Positions 39,772 through 46,937 of a DNA stretch of 47,752 nt are shown here, piece by piece; the stretch's first letter is position 1, and the number at the start of each line of letters is the position of its first letter. A program made the translations under genes and the position numbers. Source of the DNA: Streptomyces griseorubiginosus (GTDB lineage: Bacteria; Actinomycetota; Actinomycetes; Streptomycetales; Streptomycetaceae); assembly GCF_017614965.1 (NCBI RefSeq), contig NZ_WVUG01000030.1, positions 1 through 47,752 on the forward strand, given 5' to 3'. The notes under the pieces were generated by a model. The model was not told where the DNA came from, searched no databases, and worked only from the letters and a program-made list of their open reading frames with translations.

Positions 39772-40899
39772 TCAGCTGCCCCAGCAGGCGGACGCGGCCT
39801 GCGACGGGGACTGGACGGTCAGACCGCCGAGGGCCTTGGCCGCGACCAGCGCGGTGCCGGTGTCGTAGAAGGACTTTCCGTTGGTCACGCTGGGCTTGCT
39901 GCCGCCGCGGGCCAGCTTGGCGATGGAGCTGACGCCGAGAGCGGCCATCTTGCCGGGGTACTGCACGGCGTCTGCCGCGAACGTGCCGCTGGTGACGTTC
40001 TTCAGGCCGGAGCAGCTGCCGTCGATCGCGTAGATCGCGACGTTCTTCTCCTTGCCGGCCGCCTTCAGGGCGTTGTAGGCGCCCTCGCCGGCGGGCTCGT
40101 TGATCGCGTAGACGACGTTGATGTCCGGGTTGGACGACAGACAGTTCTCCATCGCGGTGCGTCCGCCGTCGATGGCTCCCTGGGTGGGCTGGTGGCAGGC
40201 GATCTTGTACGTGCCGCCCTTGCCGCCGGTGTACTTGCCGGACTTGGCCTCCTTGCCGTTCTCCGTCTTGCTGCCCGGGTCGATGCCCATGCCCTCCAGG
40301 AAGCCGTGGTCCCGGTCGATGTCGACGGAGACGACCTGGTTGTTGAACAAGTCGAGCATGGCGATGACCGCGGGCTTGCCGTTCAGGGCCGCCGCCGCGT
40401 ACTGGCCGTCGAGCTTGCCGGCCTGCTCGTTGTCAGTGGCGTAGGTGATGTCGGCGACGTCGGCCGGGTTGGGCGCGGTGTCCAGGGCGATCACGAACAG
40501 GCCGGCCTGCTTGGCCCGCCCCAGCGCGGCGTTCACCGCGTCGCCGTTGGTGGTGATCAGGATGCCCTTGTCGCCGCGTGAGATGGCGTTGTCGATGGCC
40601 GTGATCTGCGTCTGGGTGTCGCCGTCGGTGGTGCCGGCCGCCACGGTGAGGCTCACGTTGTCCTTGGCGGCCTGGGTCTTGGCGTCCTTCTCCATGCTCA
40701 CGAAGTAGGGGTTGGTGAGCGTCTTGAGGATCAGCGAGACGCCCACCTTGCCGCCGCCGCCCGAACCGGACGCGGAGCTGCTCGAGTCCGAGGAACCGCA
40801 GGCGGTGAGGGTGACGCCGAGGCACACGGTGATGCCGACGGCTGCCGCCCGGATGCGCCGACTGCGAAGGCTCGATGCCTGGCTGGTGGAGAAGTTCAT
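39772..40899 (-). CDS. Sugar-binding lipoprotein (periplasmic-binding protein type 1, FrcB-like)
   Basis: The ATG at 40899 with AAGGGA upstream gives 375 residues. RIRAAAVGITVCLGVTLTACG ends in a lipobox (LTAC), so it is tethered outside the membrane. A Ser/Gly-rich spacer follows, then a type I binding protein: VSLILKTLTNPYFVSMEKDAK (LKTLTNPYFVSMEKDAK), GILITTNGDAVNAAL, VIAMLDLFNNQVV, NVVYAINEPAGEGAYNALKA. The pattern is that of fructose/ribose-type binding proteins, and a PfkB kinase is encoded in the divergent arm. Substrate fructose is inferred, not proven. Confidence 0.9.
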   Translation of the reverse strand: MNFSTSQASSLRSRRIRAAAVGITVCLGVTLTACGSSDSSSSASGSGGGGKVGVSLILKTLTNPYFVSMEKDAKTQAAKDNVSLTVAAGTTDGDTQTQITAIDNAISRGDKGILITTNGDAVNAALGRAKQAGLFVIALDTAPNPADVADITYATDNEQAGKLDGQYAAAALNGKPAVIAMLDLFNNQVVSVDIDRDHGFLEGMGIDPGSKTENGKEAKSGKYTGGKGGTYKIACHQPTQGAIDGGRTAMENCLSSNPDINVVYAINEPAGEGAYNALKAAGKEKNVAIYAIDGSCSGLKNVTSGTFAADAVQYPGKMAALGVSSIAKLARGGSKPSVTNGKSFYDTGTALVAAKALGGLTVQSPSQAASACWGS

Positions 40900-40941
40900 G
40901 GCTTGATCCCTTTCGGAGCCGTCCCGTGGTCGACGCTGAGA

Positions 40942-40949
40942 CAACGTTG
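40942..40949. promoter_or_regulatory. LacI-type operator core in the divergent promoter region
   Basis: CAACGTTG is a perfect palindrome with the central AACGTT expected of LacI-family operators. It lies just beyond the start site of the leftward promoter and overlaps a rightward -35-like TTGACT (40947-40952). One bound repressor could therefore affect both arms. Confidence 0.5.
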
Positions 40950-40959
40950 ACTGGGCGAG

Positions 40960-40989
40960 ATACTGGGCCTGTATGGACGAGCCCGTCAA
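40960..40989 (-). promoter_or_regulatory. Promoter of the sugar ABC operon
   Basis: On the minus strand TTGACG (40989-40984) is a good -35, followed by an 18-base spacer and CAGTAT (40965-40960) as -10. Transcription would begin near 40953, immediately before the CAACGTTG palindrome, giving a leader of about 54 bases before the ATG at 40899. Confidence 0.6.
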
Positions 40990-41048
40990 GACGCTGATAG
41001 ACATGCGTGGGCAACGAGTAGGTAACGCGGAATTGGTTGGAGACAACG

Positions 41049-42104
41049 ATGACTCAGGGTGAGGCGCCGCCCCGGACCCCTCGCAGCCGCCCCACCATGC
41101 GTGAGGTGGCCGCGTTGGCCGGCGTGGCCATCAAGACGGTCTCGCGCGTGTTCAACGGCGTCCCCACCGTCGATCCGGCGATCGTCGCCCGAGTCCGCGA
41201 GGCCGCCGACAAACTGGGCTACCGGCCCAACCTCACCGCCAGCAGCCTGCGCCGGGGGGACGGCCGTACCGCCACGATCGGGATGCTCGTCGAGGACGCG
41301 GCCAACCCCTTCTCGGCGGCCCTGACCCGCACCGTGGAGAACGTGGCCCGCGAGCGCGGAAGTCTGGTGCTGGTCGGCAGCCTGGACGAGGACCCGGCCA
41401 GGGAACGCGAGTTGGCCCAAGCCCTGATCGACCGCCGGGTCGACGGGCTGGTGATCGTGCCGGCCGGCCGCGACCACAGCTACCTGATCAGCGAACAGCG
41501 CTCGGGCACCTGCATGGTCTTCGTCGACCGCGAGCCCAGCCTGCTCGACGCGGACGCCGTCGTCTCCGACAACCGGCAGGGCGCCATCACGGCCGTCGAC
41601 CACCTGCTCAAGGCCGGCCACCGCCGCATCGCCTACCTCGGCGACCGGGCGACCATCTCCACCGCCGCCCAGCGTTTCGACGGCTACCGGCACGCCCTGG
41701 AAGTCGCGCACATCGCATACGACGACGAACTCGTGCACCACACCGGGGCCAGCGAGGAGGCCGCCATCGACGCGACCAGGCACGTCCTTGCGCTGCCGGA
41801 CCCGCCCACGGCGCTGTTCACCAGTCAGAACCTGGTCACCATCGGGGCCGTTCGCGCGCTGCGCGCCCTCGGCCGGCAGCACTCGGTCGCCCATGTGGGC
41901 TTCGACGACTTCCCCCTGGCCGACATCCTCAGCCCGGGGATCTCCGTCATCGCACAGAACATCGAGCAAGTGGGCAAGACGGCCGCCGAGATGCTCTTCC
42001 GCAGGCTGGACGGCGACGAGTCGGCCGCCACCACCATCACCGTGCCGACCCGGCTGATCGAGCGGGGCTCCGGCGAGATCCGGGCCGGAGGACATCATGA
42101 CTGA
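41049..42104 (+). CDS. LacI-family repressor of the sugar regulon
   Basis: GGAG lies six bases before the ATG at 41049 (351 residues). The helix-turn-helix and hinge read TMREVAALAGVAIKTVSRVFNG and YRPNLTASSLRRG (HTH given in pieces: VAALAGVAIKTVSRVFN). The effector domain follows from TATIGMLVEDAANPF. GYRHALEVAHIAYDD and VGFDDFPLADILSPGISVIAQ are conserved. The kinase gene starts eight bases inside its 3' end, so they are co-transcribed and coupled. The ABC genes are divergent, so it likely represses both arms until the sugar binds. Confidence 0.93.
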   Translation: MTQGEAPPRTPRSRPTMREVAALAGVAIKTVSRVFNGVPTVDPAIVARVREAADKLGYRPNLTASSLRRGDGRTATIGMLVEDAANPFSAALTRTVENVARERGSLVLVGSLDEDPARERELAQALIDRRVDGLVIVPAGRDHSYLISEQRSGTCMVFVDREPSLLDADAVVSDNRQGAITAVDHLLKAGHRRIAYLGDRATISTAAQRFDGYRHALEVAHIAYDDELVHHTGASEEAAIDATRHVLALPDPPTALFTSQNLVTIGAVRALRALGRQHSVAHVGFDDFPLADILSPGISVIAQNIEQVGKTAAEMLFRRLDGDESAATTITVPTRLIERGSGEIRAGGHHD

Positions 42105-43179
42105 GGCGACGCACACCGCGGGCCAGGGGCCGGCCGTGACCGTGATCGGCGAGGCCCTCGTCGACATGGTCCAGCTGGAGGCGCCCGGTGACTACCGCGC
42201 CCACCCCGGCGGCAGTCCGTTCAACGTGGCCGTCGGTCTCGCCCGTCTCGGTCACCGCACCGCCCTCATGGCGCGGCTGGCCGACAACGCCTTCGGCCGG
42301 ATGCTGCGCGCCCACGCCGTGGCCGAGGGCATCGACCTGGCCTCCTCCCCGTACGCCGCCGAACCGACCACGCTGGCCGTCGTCTCCATGGATCCGCAGG
42401 GACGGGCCAGTTACGACTTCTATCTGGACGGCACGGCGGACTGGCAGTGGACCGAGGCGGAGACCGCCCGGGTGCCCGCGGGCACCGGCCTGCTGCACTT
42501 CGGCTCCATCGCGTCCTGGACACCACCGGGCGGCGAGCACATCCACGCCGCCGCCGAGCGGCTGCGGGCCGACGGCAGGACGCTGATCAGCTACGACCCC
42601 AACATCCGCCCGGCCCTGCTGGGTGACCCGGAACGCGGCCGGCGCGCCGTCGAGCGCAGCGTCGGTGTGGCCCACATCGTCAAGGCCAGCCGCGAGGACG
42701 TGGAATGGCTCTACCCGGACGCGCCGACCGAGCGGATCGCCGCCCGCTGGCTGGACCTGGGCGCGCTCCTTGTCGTGATCACCGACGGCCCCGACGGCGC
42801 CCACGCCTTCCACGCCGGCCCGGGAAGCTTCAGCCGCGCCGGCCGGAAGGCCGCCGTGGTGGACACCGTCGGAGCGGGCGACGCCTTCACCTCGGGCCTC
42901 CTCGGCGCCCTGCTCCGCCGCGGGCTGCACACCCCGCACAGCCTCGCCGCCGCCACGGCCGCCTCCCTGGCCGCCGCCGTGGACGACGCGGTCCTCGTCT
43001 CCGCCCTGACCTGCGAACGCATGGGCGCCGACCCGCCCACCGCGCTGCCGCGCCCCGACCGACCCGCCGACGCGCCGCTCACCCCCGGAGACTTCGTCCG
43101 CACCCACAACACCCCCCACACGGTCGACCGGGACCGGACACCGGAAACGGTGCAGGCACCCCAGCCGACCCGTACCTGA
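42097..43179 (+). CDS. PfkB-family sugar kinase, probable fructokinase
   Basis: The ATG at 42097 overlaps the lacI stop and gives 360 residues. Signature 1 is HPGGSPFNVAVGLARLGHR. DNAFGRMLRAHAVAEGIDL follows and VVDTVGAGDAFTSGLLGAL holds the catalytic Asp of signature 2. Near the N-terminus GEALVDMVQ is the usual first strand. The tail after about residue 310 is Pro- and Arg-rich and low-complexity. It should phosphorylate the imported sugar with ATP in the cytoplasm. Fructose is favoured by the FrcB/FrcC/FrcA-like importer. Confidence 0.92.
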   Translation: MTEATHTAGQGPAVTVIGEALVDMVQLEAPGDYRAHPGGSPFNVAVGLARLGHRTALMARLADNAFGRMLRAHAVAEGIDLASSPYAAEPTTLAVVSMDPQGRASYDFYLDGTADWQWTEAETARVPAGTGLLHFGSIASWTPPGGEHIHAAAERLRADGRTLISYDPNIRPALLGDPERGRRAVERSVGVAHIVKASREDVEWLYPDAPTERIAARWLDLGALLVVITDGPDGAHAFHAGPGSFSRAGRKAAVVDTVGAGDAFTSGLLGALLRRGLHTPHSLAAATAASLAAAVDDAVLVSALTCERMGADPPTALPRPDRPADAPLTPGDFVRTHNTPHTVDRDRTPETVQAPQPTRT

Positions 43180-43248
43180 CACAGGCACCCCGCCCAGGGG
43201 CCGGCTCCTGTGGCGGGCCCTCCTGACCGTCGGCGCTCCCCGACCGTC

Positions 43249-43430
43249 CAGGAACTCCGTCCGCGGCGCCGCGTCGCACTGATCGGCTTCGACGCCCTTC
43301 CGCTGGCCGAGCTCCTCGAGCCCGGTGTCTCCGTGATCGCCCAGGGCCACGCCGCCATCGGCCGGGCAACCGCGCCCCCTCCTCTTCGACCGCCTCGACG
43401 GGGAGCGGGGCGCCCGCCGCCGTTGGGCGG
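43249..43430 (+). pseudogene. C-terminal remnant of a second LacI-family gene
   Basis: One frame reads RRRVALIGFDALPLAELLEP then GVSVIAQGHAAIGRAT. This aligns with VAHVGFDDFPLADILSPGISVIAQ in the intact LacI protein nearby. After about 43375 the match continues one base out of frame as LLFDRLDGERGARRR, matching MLFRRLDGDESAA. The rest of the gene is absent. This is therefore a truncated, frameshifted paralogue downstream of the kinase. It fills most of the 273-base gap between the kinase and the next gene. Confidence 0.72.
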
Positions 43431-43452
43431 CTCGGCGCAGGGAGACGGCTCC

Positions 43453-44253
43453 TCACACCTCCAGCCAGAAGCCCGTGCGCGTCCGCCAGAGGTCGAGCAG
43501 CGCCAGGTCGCCGTGGGTCCGGACGGCGGGCGCGGGGCGGCGGTACAGGAACAGCAGCAGCTCCGTCACCGGACCGCGGGCCGACGCGGAGGCCGCTCCG
43601 CTGCCGGCGCGCCAGACAGGGCGGTCGCCGCGCAGATCGACGAACCACTCCCCGACGCCGGGCGCTTCGAACCGCAGCGCACGATCGGGCCCGAGCAGCC
43701 CCGGCGCGTCCGGCCGCTCCTCGTACGCCTCGGGAACCGTCGCGAACTCCAGCCACTCGAGCACCGCGCCGACCGCGAGATCCTCGTCGAGGGTGAACTC
43801 GGCGCCGGTCGCCAGCGCCGCGTCCGCACGGTGGACGGCCGTCTCGTACGTCATCCTCCGCGCCCAGAACATCGCCGACTGCTCGATCAACTCCTCGTCG
43901 CTCGGGGTCCATACGGCGGCGTCGGGCCCGGCGCCAAGAAGCGTCGCGGCGAGTGCCCTGGCGCCCTCGCCGAGCCACGCCCCCAGCGCGTCGTCGTCCA
44001 AGTGGGCATACACGGCCGGGTCGTTGACCGGGTCGTCCGGCACGGGCGCGACCGCCCGGGTCCGTACGACCTCCTCCGCCCACCGGTGGTCCCCGCCCAC
44101 GTGCCGCAGCAGCCGGGCCAGGTCCCAGCCGGGGCAGGTGGGCACCGGGGTGGTGGAGTCCGCCCCGGCGACCTGGGCTCTGAGCAGGTCCGTCTGGCGG
44201 ACGATCTCGTGACAGCAGCGTTCGAAGGTCGGCGAGGTCACACGATCAATCAT
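43453..44253 (-). CDS. Maleylpyruvate isomerase-fold (mycothiol-dependent type) protein
   Basis: The ATG at 44253 gives 266 residues. The N-terminal MDMPI/DinB-like helical bundle is plain: VPTCPGWDLARLLRHVGGDHRWAEEVVRTRA (PTCPGWDLARLLRHVGGDHRW), and later MTYETAVHRADAALATG. The His in HVGGDHRW and HRADA match the metal-binding set of this family. The C-terminus has a sterol-carrier-like sheet (FEAPGVGEWFVDLRGD). Members use mycothiol or other ligands, and most are of unknown function. It is convergent with the LacI remnant and divergent from the mannosyltransferase gene. Confidence 0.88.
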   Translation of the reverse strand: MIDRVTSPTFERCCHEIVRQTDLLRAQVAGADSTTPVPTCPGWDLARLLRHVGGDHRWAEEVVRTRAVAPVPDDPVNDPAVYAHLDDDALGAWLGEGARALAATLLGAGPDAAVWTPSDEELIEQSAMFWARRMTYETAVHRADAALATGAEFTLDEDLAVGAVLEWLEFATVPEAYEERPDAPGLLGPDRALRFEAPGVGEWFVDLRGDRPVWRAGSGAASASARGPVTELLLFLYRRPAPAVRTHGDLALLDLWRTRTGFWLEV

Positions 44254-44348
44254 GCACCAGCCGCTCCCGCCACCGCCCTTGGTCGCCGCGGTCCGCGACC
44301 GCCATGAGTCATGGAGCGACCCGCACGGGCGTTCCCTACGATGAGCCG

Positions 44349-46073
44349 GTGACGAGTGACACCCCCACACGGACCGCCACCGACGACGACGCCGGCCGGA
44401 GCGCCGAGGCCACCGCCTGGTCGCAACGCCTGCGCCGGTTCGGGTACCGGGGAGGTCCTCGGACCGGTCCTCGCGAGCGCCTGGTTCCGCCCTTTCCCCA
44501 ACCGGGCGTCCACGTCTGGCGGTTCGTCGGCATCGGACCCGATCTCTCCTCCCGCCTCGCCCGGTCGACGGGGTGGGCCGGTCCCCTGCTGGTCGCCGTG
44601 TTCGCCGGTGTCCTGCGGTTCTGGCGACTGGGGCAGCCCCGCGCGGTGATCTTCGACGAGACGTACTACGCCAAGGACGCCTGGTCGATGCTGAAGCTCG
44701 GCTACGAGGGCACCTGGCCCGACCGCAAGATCGCCGATCCGGAGATCCTCGCCCATCCGCAGGTCATCCCCCTCTCCGATCCCGGCAGCTTCGTCGCGCA
44801 TCCGCCGATGGGCAAGTGGGTGATCTCCGTCGGTGAGGGGCTGTTCGGTCTCGATCCGTTCGGTTGGCGGTTCATGACGGCGCTGCTCGGTACGGTCTCG
44901 GTGCTCATGCTGTGCCGGATAGGCCGCAGGCTGTTCCGCTCGACGGCGCTGGGCTGTCTGGCCGGGGCCCTGCTGGCCGTGGACGGCCTGCACCTGGTGA
45001 TGAGCCGTACCGCGCTGCTGGACCTGGTCGTCATGTTCTTCGCCCTGGCGGCGTTCGGCTGTCTCCTCGTCGACCGGGACCGGACACGGGCCCGCCTCGC
45101 GGCCGCCCTGCCCCTCGACGCGGACGGCTTCGCGCGCCCCGACCACGACGCCGGTTCCCGCACGCGCACCGGCCCGCGTCCCTGGCGCCTGGCGGCGGGC
45201 GTCTTCCTGGGACTGGCGGCCGCCGCCAAGTGGAACGGCCTGTACTTCCTGGTCTTCTTCACGGCCCTGACCGTCCTGTGGGACGTCGGCTCCCGCCGCG
45301 TGGCCGGGGCGCACCGCCCGTACCGCGCGGTGCTCCGCAGGGACCTGGGCTGGTCCGTGCTCTCCCTCGTGCCGGTCGCCCTGGTGACGTATCTGCTCAC
45401 CTGGACCGGATGGTTCCTGTCCGACGAGGGCTACGGCCGGCACTGGGCGGACGGCCGCGGTGGCACCTGGGCGTGGATCCCGGCGCCGCTGCGCAGCCTG
45501 TGGCACTACGAGTACCTCGTCTACCAGTTCAACGTCGGCCTGCACACCCCGCACAAGTACCAGTCCAACCCTTGGAGTTGGCTGGTCATGGGACGGCCCG
45601 TGGCCTTCTGGTACGAGTCGCCGAAGTTCGGGCAGGAGGGCTGCCGTGCCACCGCCGGCTGCTCCCAGGAGATCCTCGCCCTGGGCACACCGCTGCTGTG
45701 GTGGACGGCGTGCGCGGCGCTCGTCTATCTGCTGTTCCGGTGGGCCATGCGCCGGGACTGGCGGGCGGGCGCGGTGCTGTGCGCGGTGGGAGCCGGCTAT
45801 CTGCCGTGGTTCCACTACCAGGACCGTACGGCCTTCTCCTTCTACGCCGTCGCGTTCGTGCCGTACCTCTGTCTGGCCGTGGCCATGCTCATCGGCGCCC
45901 TGCTCGGGCCGCGGTCGGCGCCGGAGAGGCGCAGGGTCGCGGGGGCGGTGGGCGCCGGGGCGCTGGTGCTGCTGATCGTCTGGAACTTCATCTACTTCTT
46001 CCCGCTCTACACCGGTCTGACGATCCCCTACAGCGGCTGGCAGTCCCGGATGTGGCTCGACACCTGGATCTGA
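44349..46073 (+). CDS. pmt: Dolichyl-phosphate-mannose-type protein O-mannosyltransferase (Pmt)
   Basis: The GTG at 44349 gives 574 residues with 10 or more helices. The GT39 signature FDETYYAKDAW sits in the first extracytoplasmic loop, with the catalytic Asp-Glu. AHPPMGKWVISVGEGLFG and MSRTALLDLVVMFFALAAFG (RTALLDLVVMFFALA) are typical of bacterial Pmt. So are WSWLVMGRPVAFWYE and HYQDRTAFSFYAVAF. It transfers mannose from polyprenyl phosphate to Ser/Thr of exported proteins in concert with Sec. In Streptomyces, Pmt glycosylates membrane and lipoproteins and is needed for phage phiC31 infection. The DUF4097, DUF1996 and binding lipoproteins here could be substrates. Confidence 0.95.
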   Translation: MTSDTPTRTATDDDAGRSAEATAWSQRLRRFGYRGGPRTGPRERLVPPFPQPGVHVWRFVGIGPDLSSRLARSTGWAGPLLVAVFAGVLRFWRLGQPRAVIFDETYYAKDAWSMLKLGYEGTWPDRKIADPEILAHPQVIPLSDPGSFVAHPPMGKWVISVGEGLFGLDPFGWRFMTALLGTVSVLMLCRIGRRLFRSTALGCLAGALLAVDGLHLVMSRTALLDLVVMFFALAAFGCLLVDRDRTRARLAAALPLDADGFARPDHDAGSRTRTGPRPWRLAAGVFLGLAAAAKWNGLYFLVFFTALTVLWDVGSRRVAGAHRPYRAVLRRDLGWSVLSLVPVALVTYLLTWTGWFLSDEGYGRHWADGRGGTWAWIPAPLRSLWHYEYLVYQFNVGLHTPHKYQSNPWSWLVMGRPVAFWYESPKFGQEGCRATAGCSQEILALGTPLLWWTACAALVYLLFRWAMRRDWRAGAVLCAVGAGYLPWFHYQDRTAFSFYAVAFVPYLCLAVAMLIGALLGPRSAPERRRVAGAVGAGALVLLIVWNFIYFFPLYTGLTIPYSGWQSRMWLDTWI

Positions 46074-46082
46074 GGCCGGCCG

Positions 46083-46718
46083 TCACGCGTCGGCCCAGTC
46101 GCGCGTCGACCGCCCGAGATAGGTGACCGGTCCCGGGTCGGGCACGTCGATCTCGTGGAAGCCGAGGCGGTCGTAGAAGGCCCTGGCCCCGGTGTTGGCG
46201 GTGACCATGCAGAGGTGCACGGCCTTCGTGCCGCGCTCGTGCAACGCCCGCAGGAAGGTGCGCATCAGGGAGCGGCCGTGGCCCTGTCCCTGCCGGTCGG
46301 GGAGCAGATCGATGTGCAGATGGGCGGGGTAGGCGGCGACTTCGGGGACGAGCATGCGCTCGGGATCGTGCAGCAGCGCGATCATGGTCGCGTCCGGGGT
46401 GGTCGCCGGACCTGCGGGCTCGGGGTAGCGGTCGGCGACCAGGGGCAGCCATGAGGCGCGGAACCGCCGTACGAAGCGCGGGGTGTCGGCGGTGCCCAGG
46501 ACGTAGCCGACGGCCTGCCCCCGGCCGTCGTCGAGGACGAAGGCCAGCTCCGGCTCCAGGTGGACGTAGGGAGCGGCGAAGGTGACCGGGAAGATCGTGG
46601 GATCGGCGTACACGGGCCGGCTGTCCCCGCCGTTGTGTGCGGTGCGGACGCAGATGTCGTCGAGGGCCTCGCGGTCCTCGGGGCGGTAGGGACGTACGAA
46701 GGCGGACTCGGTCACCAC
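46083..46718 (-). CDS. GNAT-family N-acetyltransferase
   Basis: I take the GTG at 46718 (211 residues, VVTESAFVRPYRPED); the next codon is also GTG. The frame runs 40 codons further upstream but crosses an operator-like palindrome. The acetyl-CoA site is LLPDRQGQGHGRSLMRTFL (the Q/RxxGxG/A motif). AFVLDDGRGQAVGYVLGTAD and VTANTGARAFYDRLGFHEID are the flanking strands. The pattern VRPYRPEDREALDDICVRTAHNGGD resembles acetyltransferase-like domains of O-GlcNAcase relatives. The substrate is unknown. It is convergent with pmt, the stops nine bases apart. Confidence 0.88.
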   Translation of the reverse strand: MVTESAFVRPYRPEDREALDDICVRTAHNGGDSRPVYADPTIFPVTFAAPYVHLEPELAFVLDDGRGQAVGYVLGTADTPRFVRRFRASWLPLVADRYPEPAGPATTPDATMIALLHDPERMLVPEVAAYPAHLHIDLLPDRQGQGHGRSLMRTFLRALHERGTKAVHLCMVTANTGARAFYDRLGFHEIDVPDPGPVTYLGRSTRDWADA

Positions 46719-46734
46719 AGCATCCTGACCCTCT

Positions 46735-46748
46735 TGGGAGCGCTCCCA
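46735..46748. promoter_or_regulatory. Perfect CebR-type palindrome (TGGGAGCGCTCCCA)
   Basis: The 14-base palindrome equals the published CebR-binding consensus of Streptomyces, which controls cellobiose and cello-oligosaccharide genes. It lies 17 to 30 bases upstream of the acetyltransferase start. On the minus strand a half-site TGGGAGC and a CCTTGG/CCAAGG repeat (46754-46768) occur just upstream, possibly a second weak site. Confidence 0.78.
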
Positions 46749-46865
46749 CAAGTCCTTGGCTCCCAAGGCGCACACTTCGGCCATGATCATTTCCATGCCT
46801 TGGCGCGCCCGCACATCCCCCACATGCGGAACAGGCATTGTTCGGGATGGTCTCGTCCGCGCAGG

Positions 46866-46890
46866 TGCGCCACGGGCCCCTTGTGGCGCA
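46866..46890. promoter_or_regulatory. Inverted repeat before the GAF-domain gene
   Basis: TGCGCCAC (46866-46873) and GTGGCGCA (46883-46890) are perfect eight-base arms with a nine-base spacer, 48 bases upstream of the ATG at 46938. It may be an operator or leader hairpin. GAACA-GGCAT-TGTTC (46829-46843) is a second, shorter repeat. Confidence 0.45.
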
Positions 46891-46937
46891 TTCTTGCTGT
46901 GTCACCCCGCTGAGCGGGCACGGACGAGGTAGGGCCG

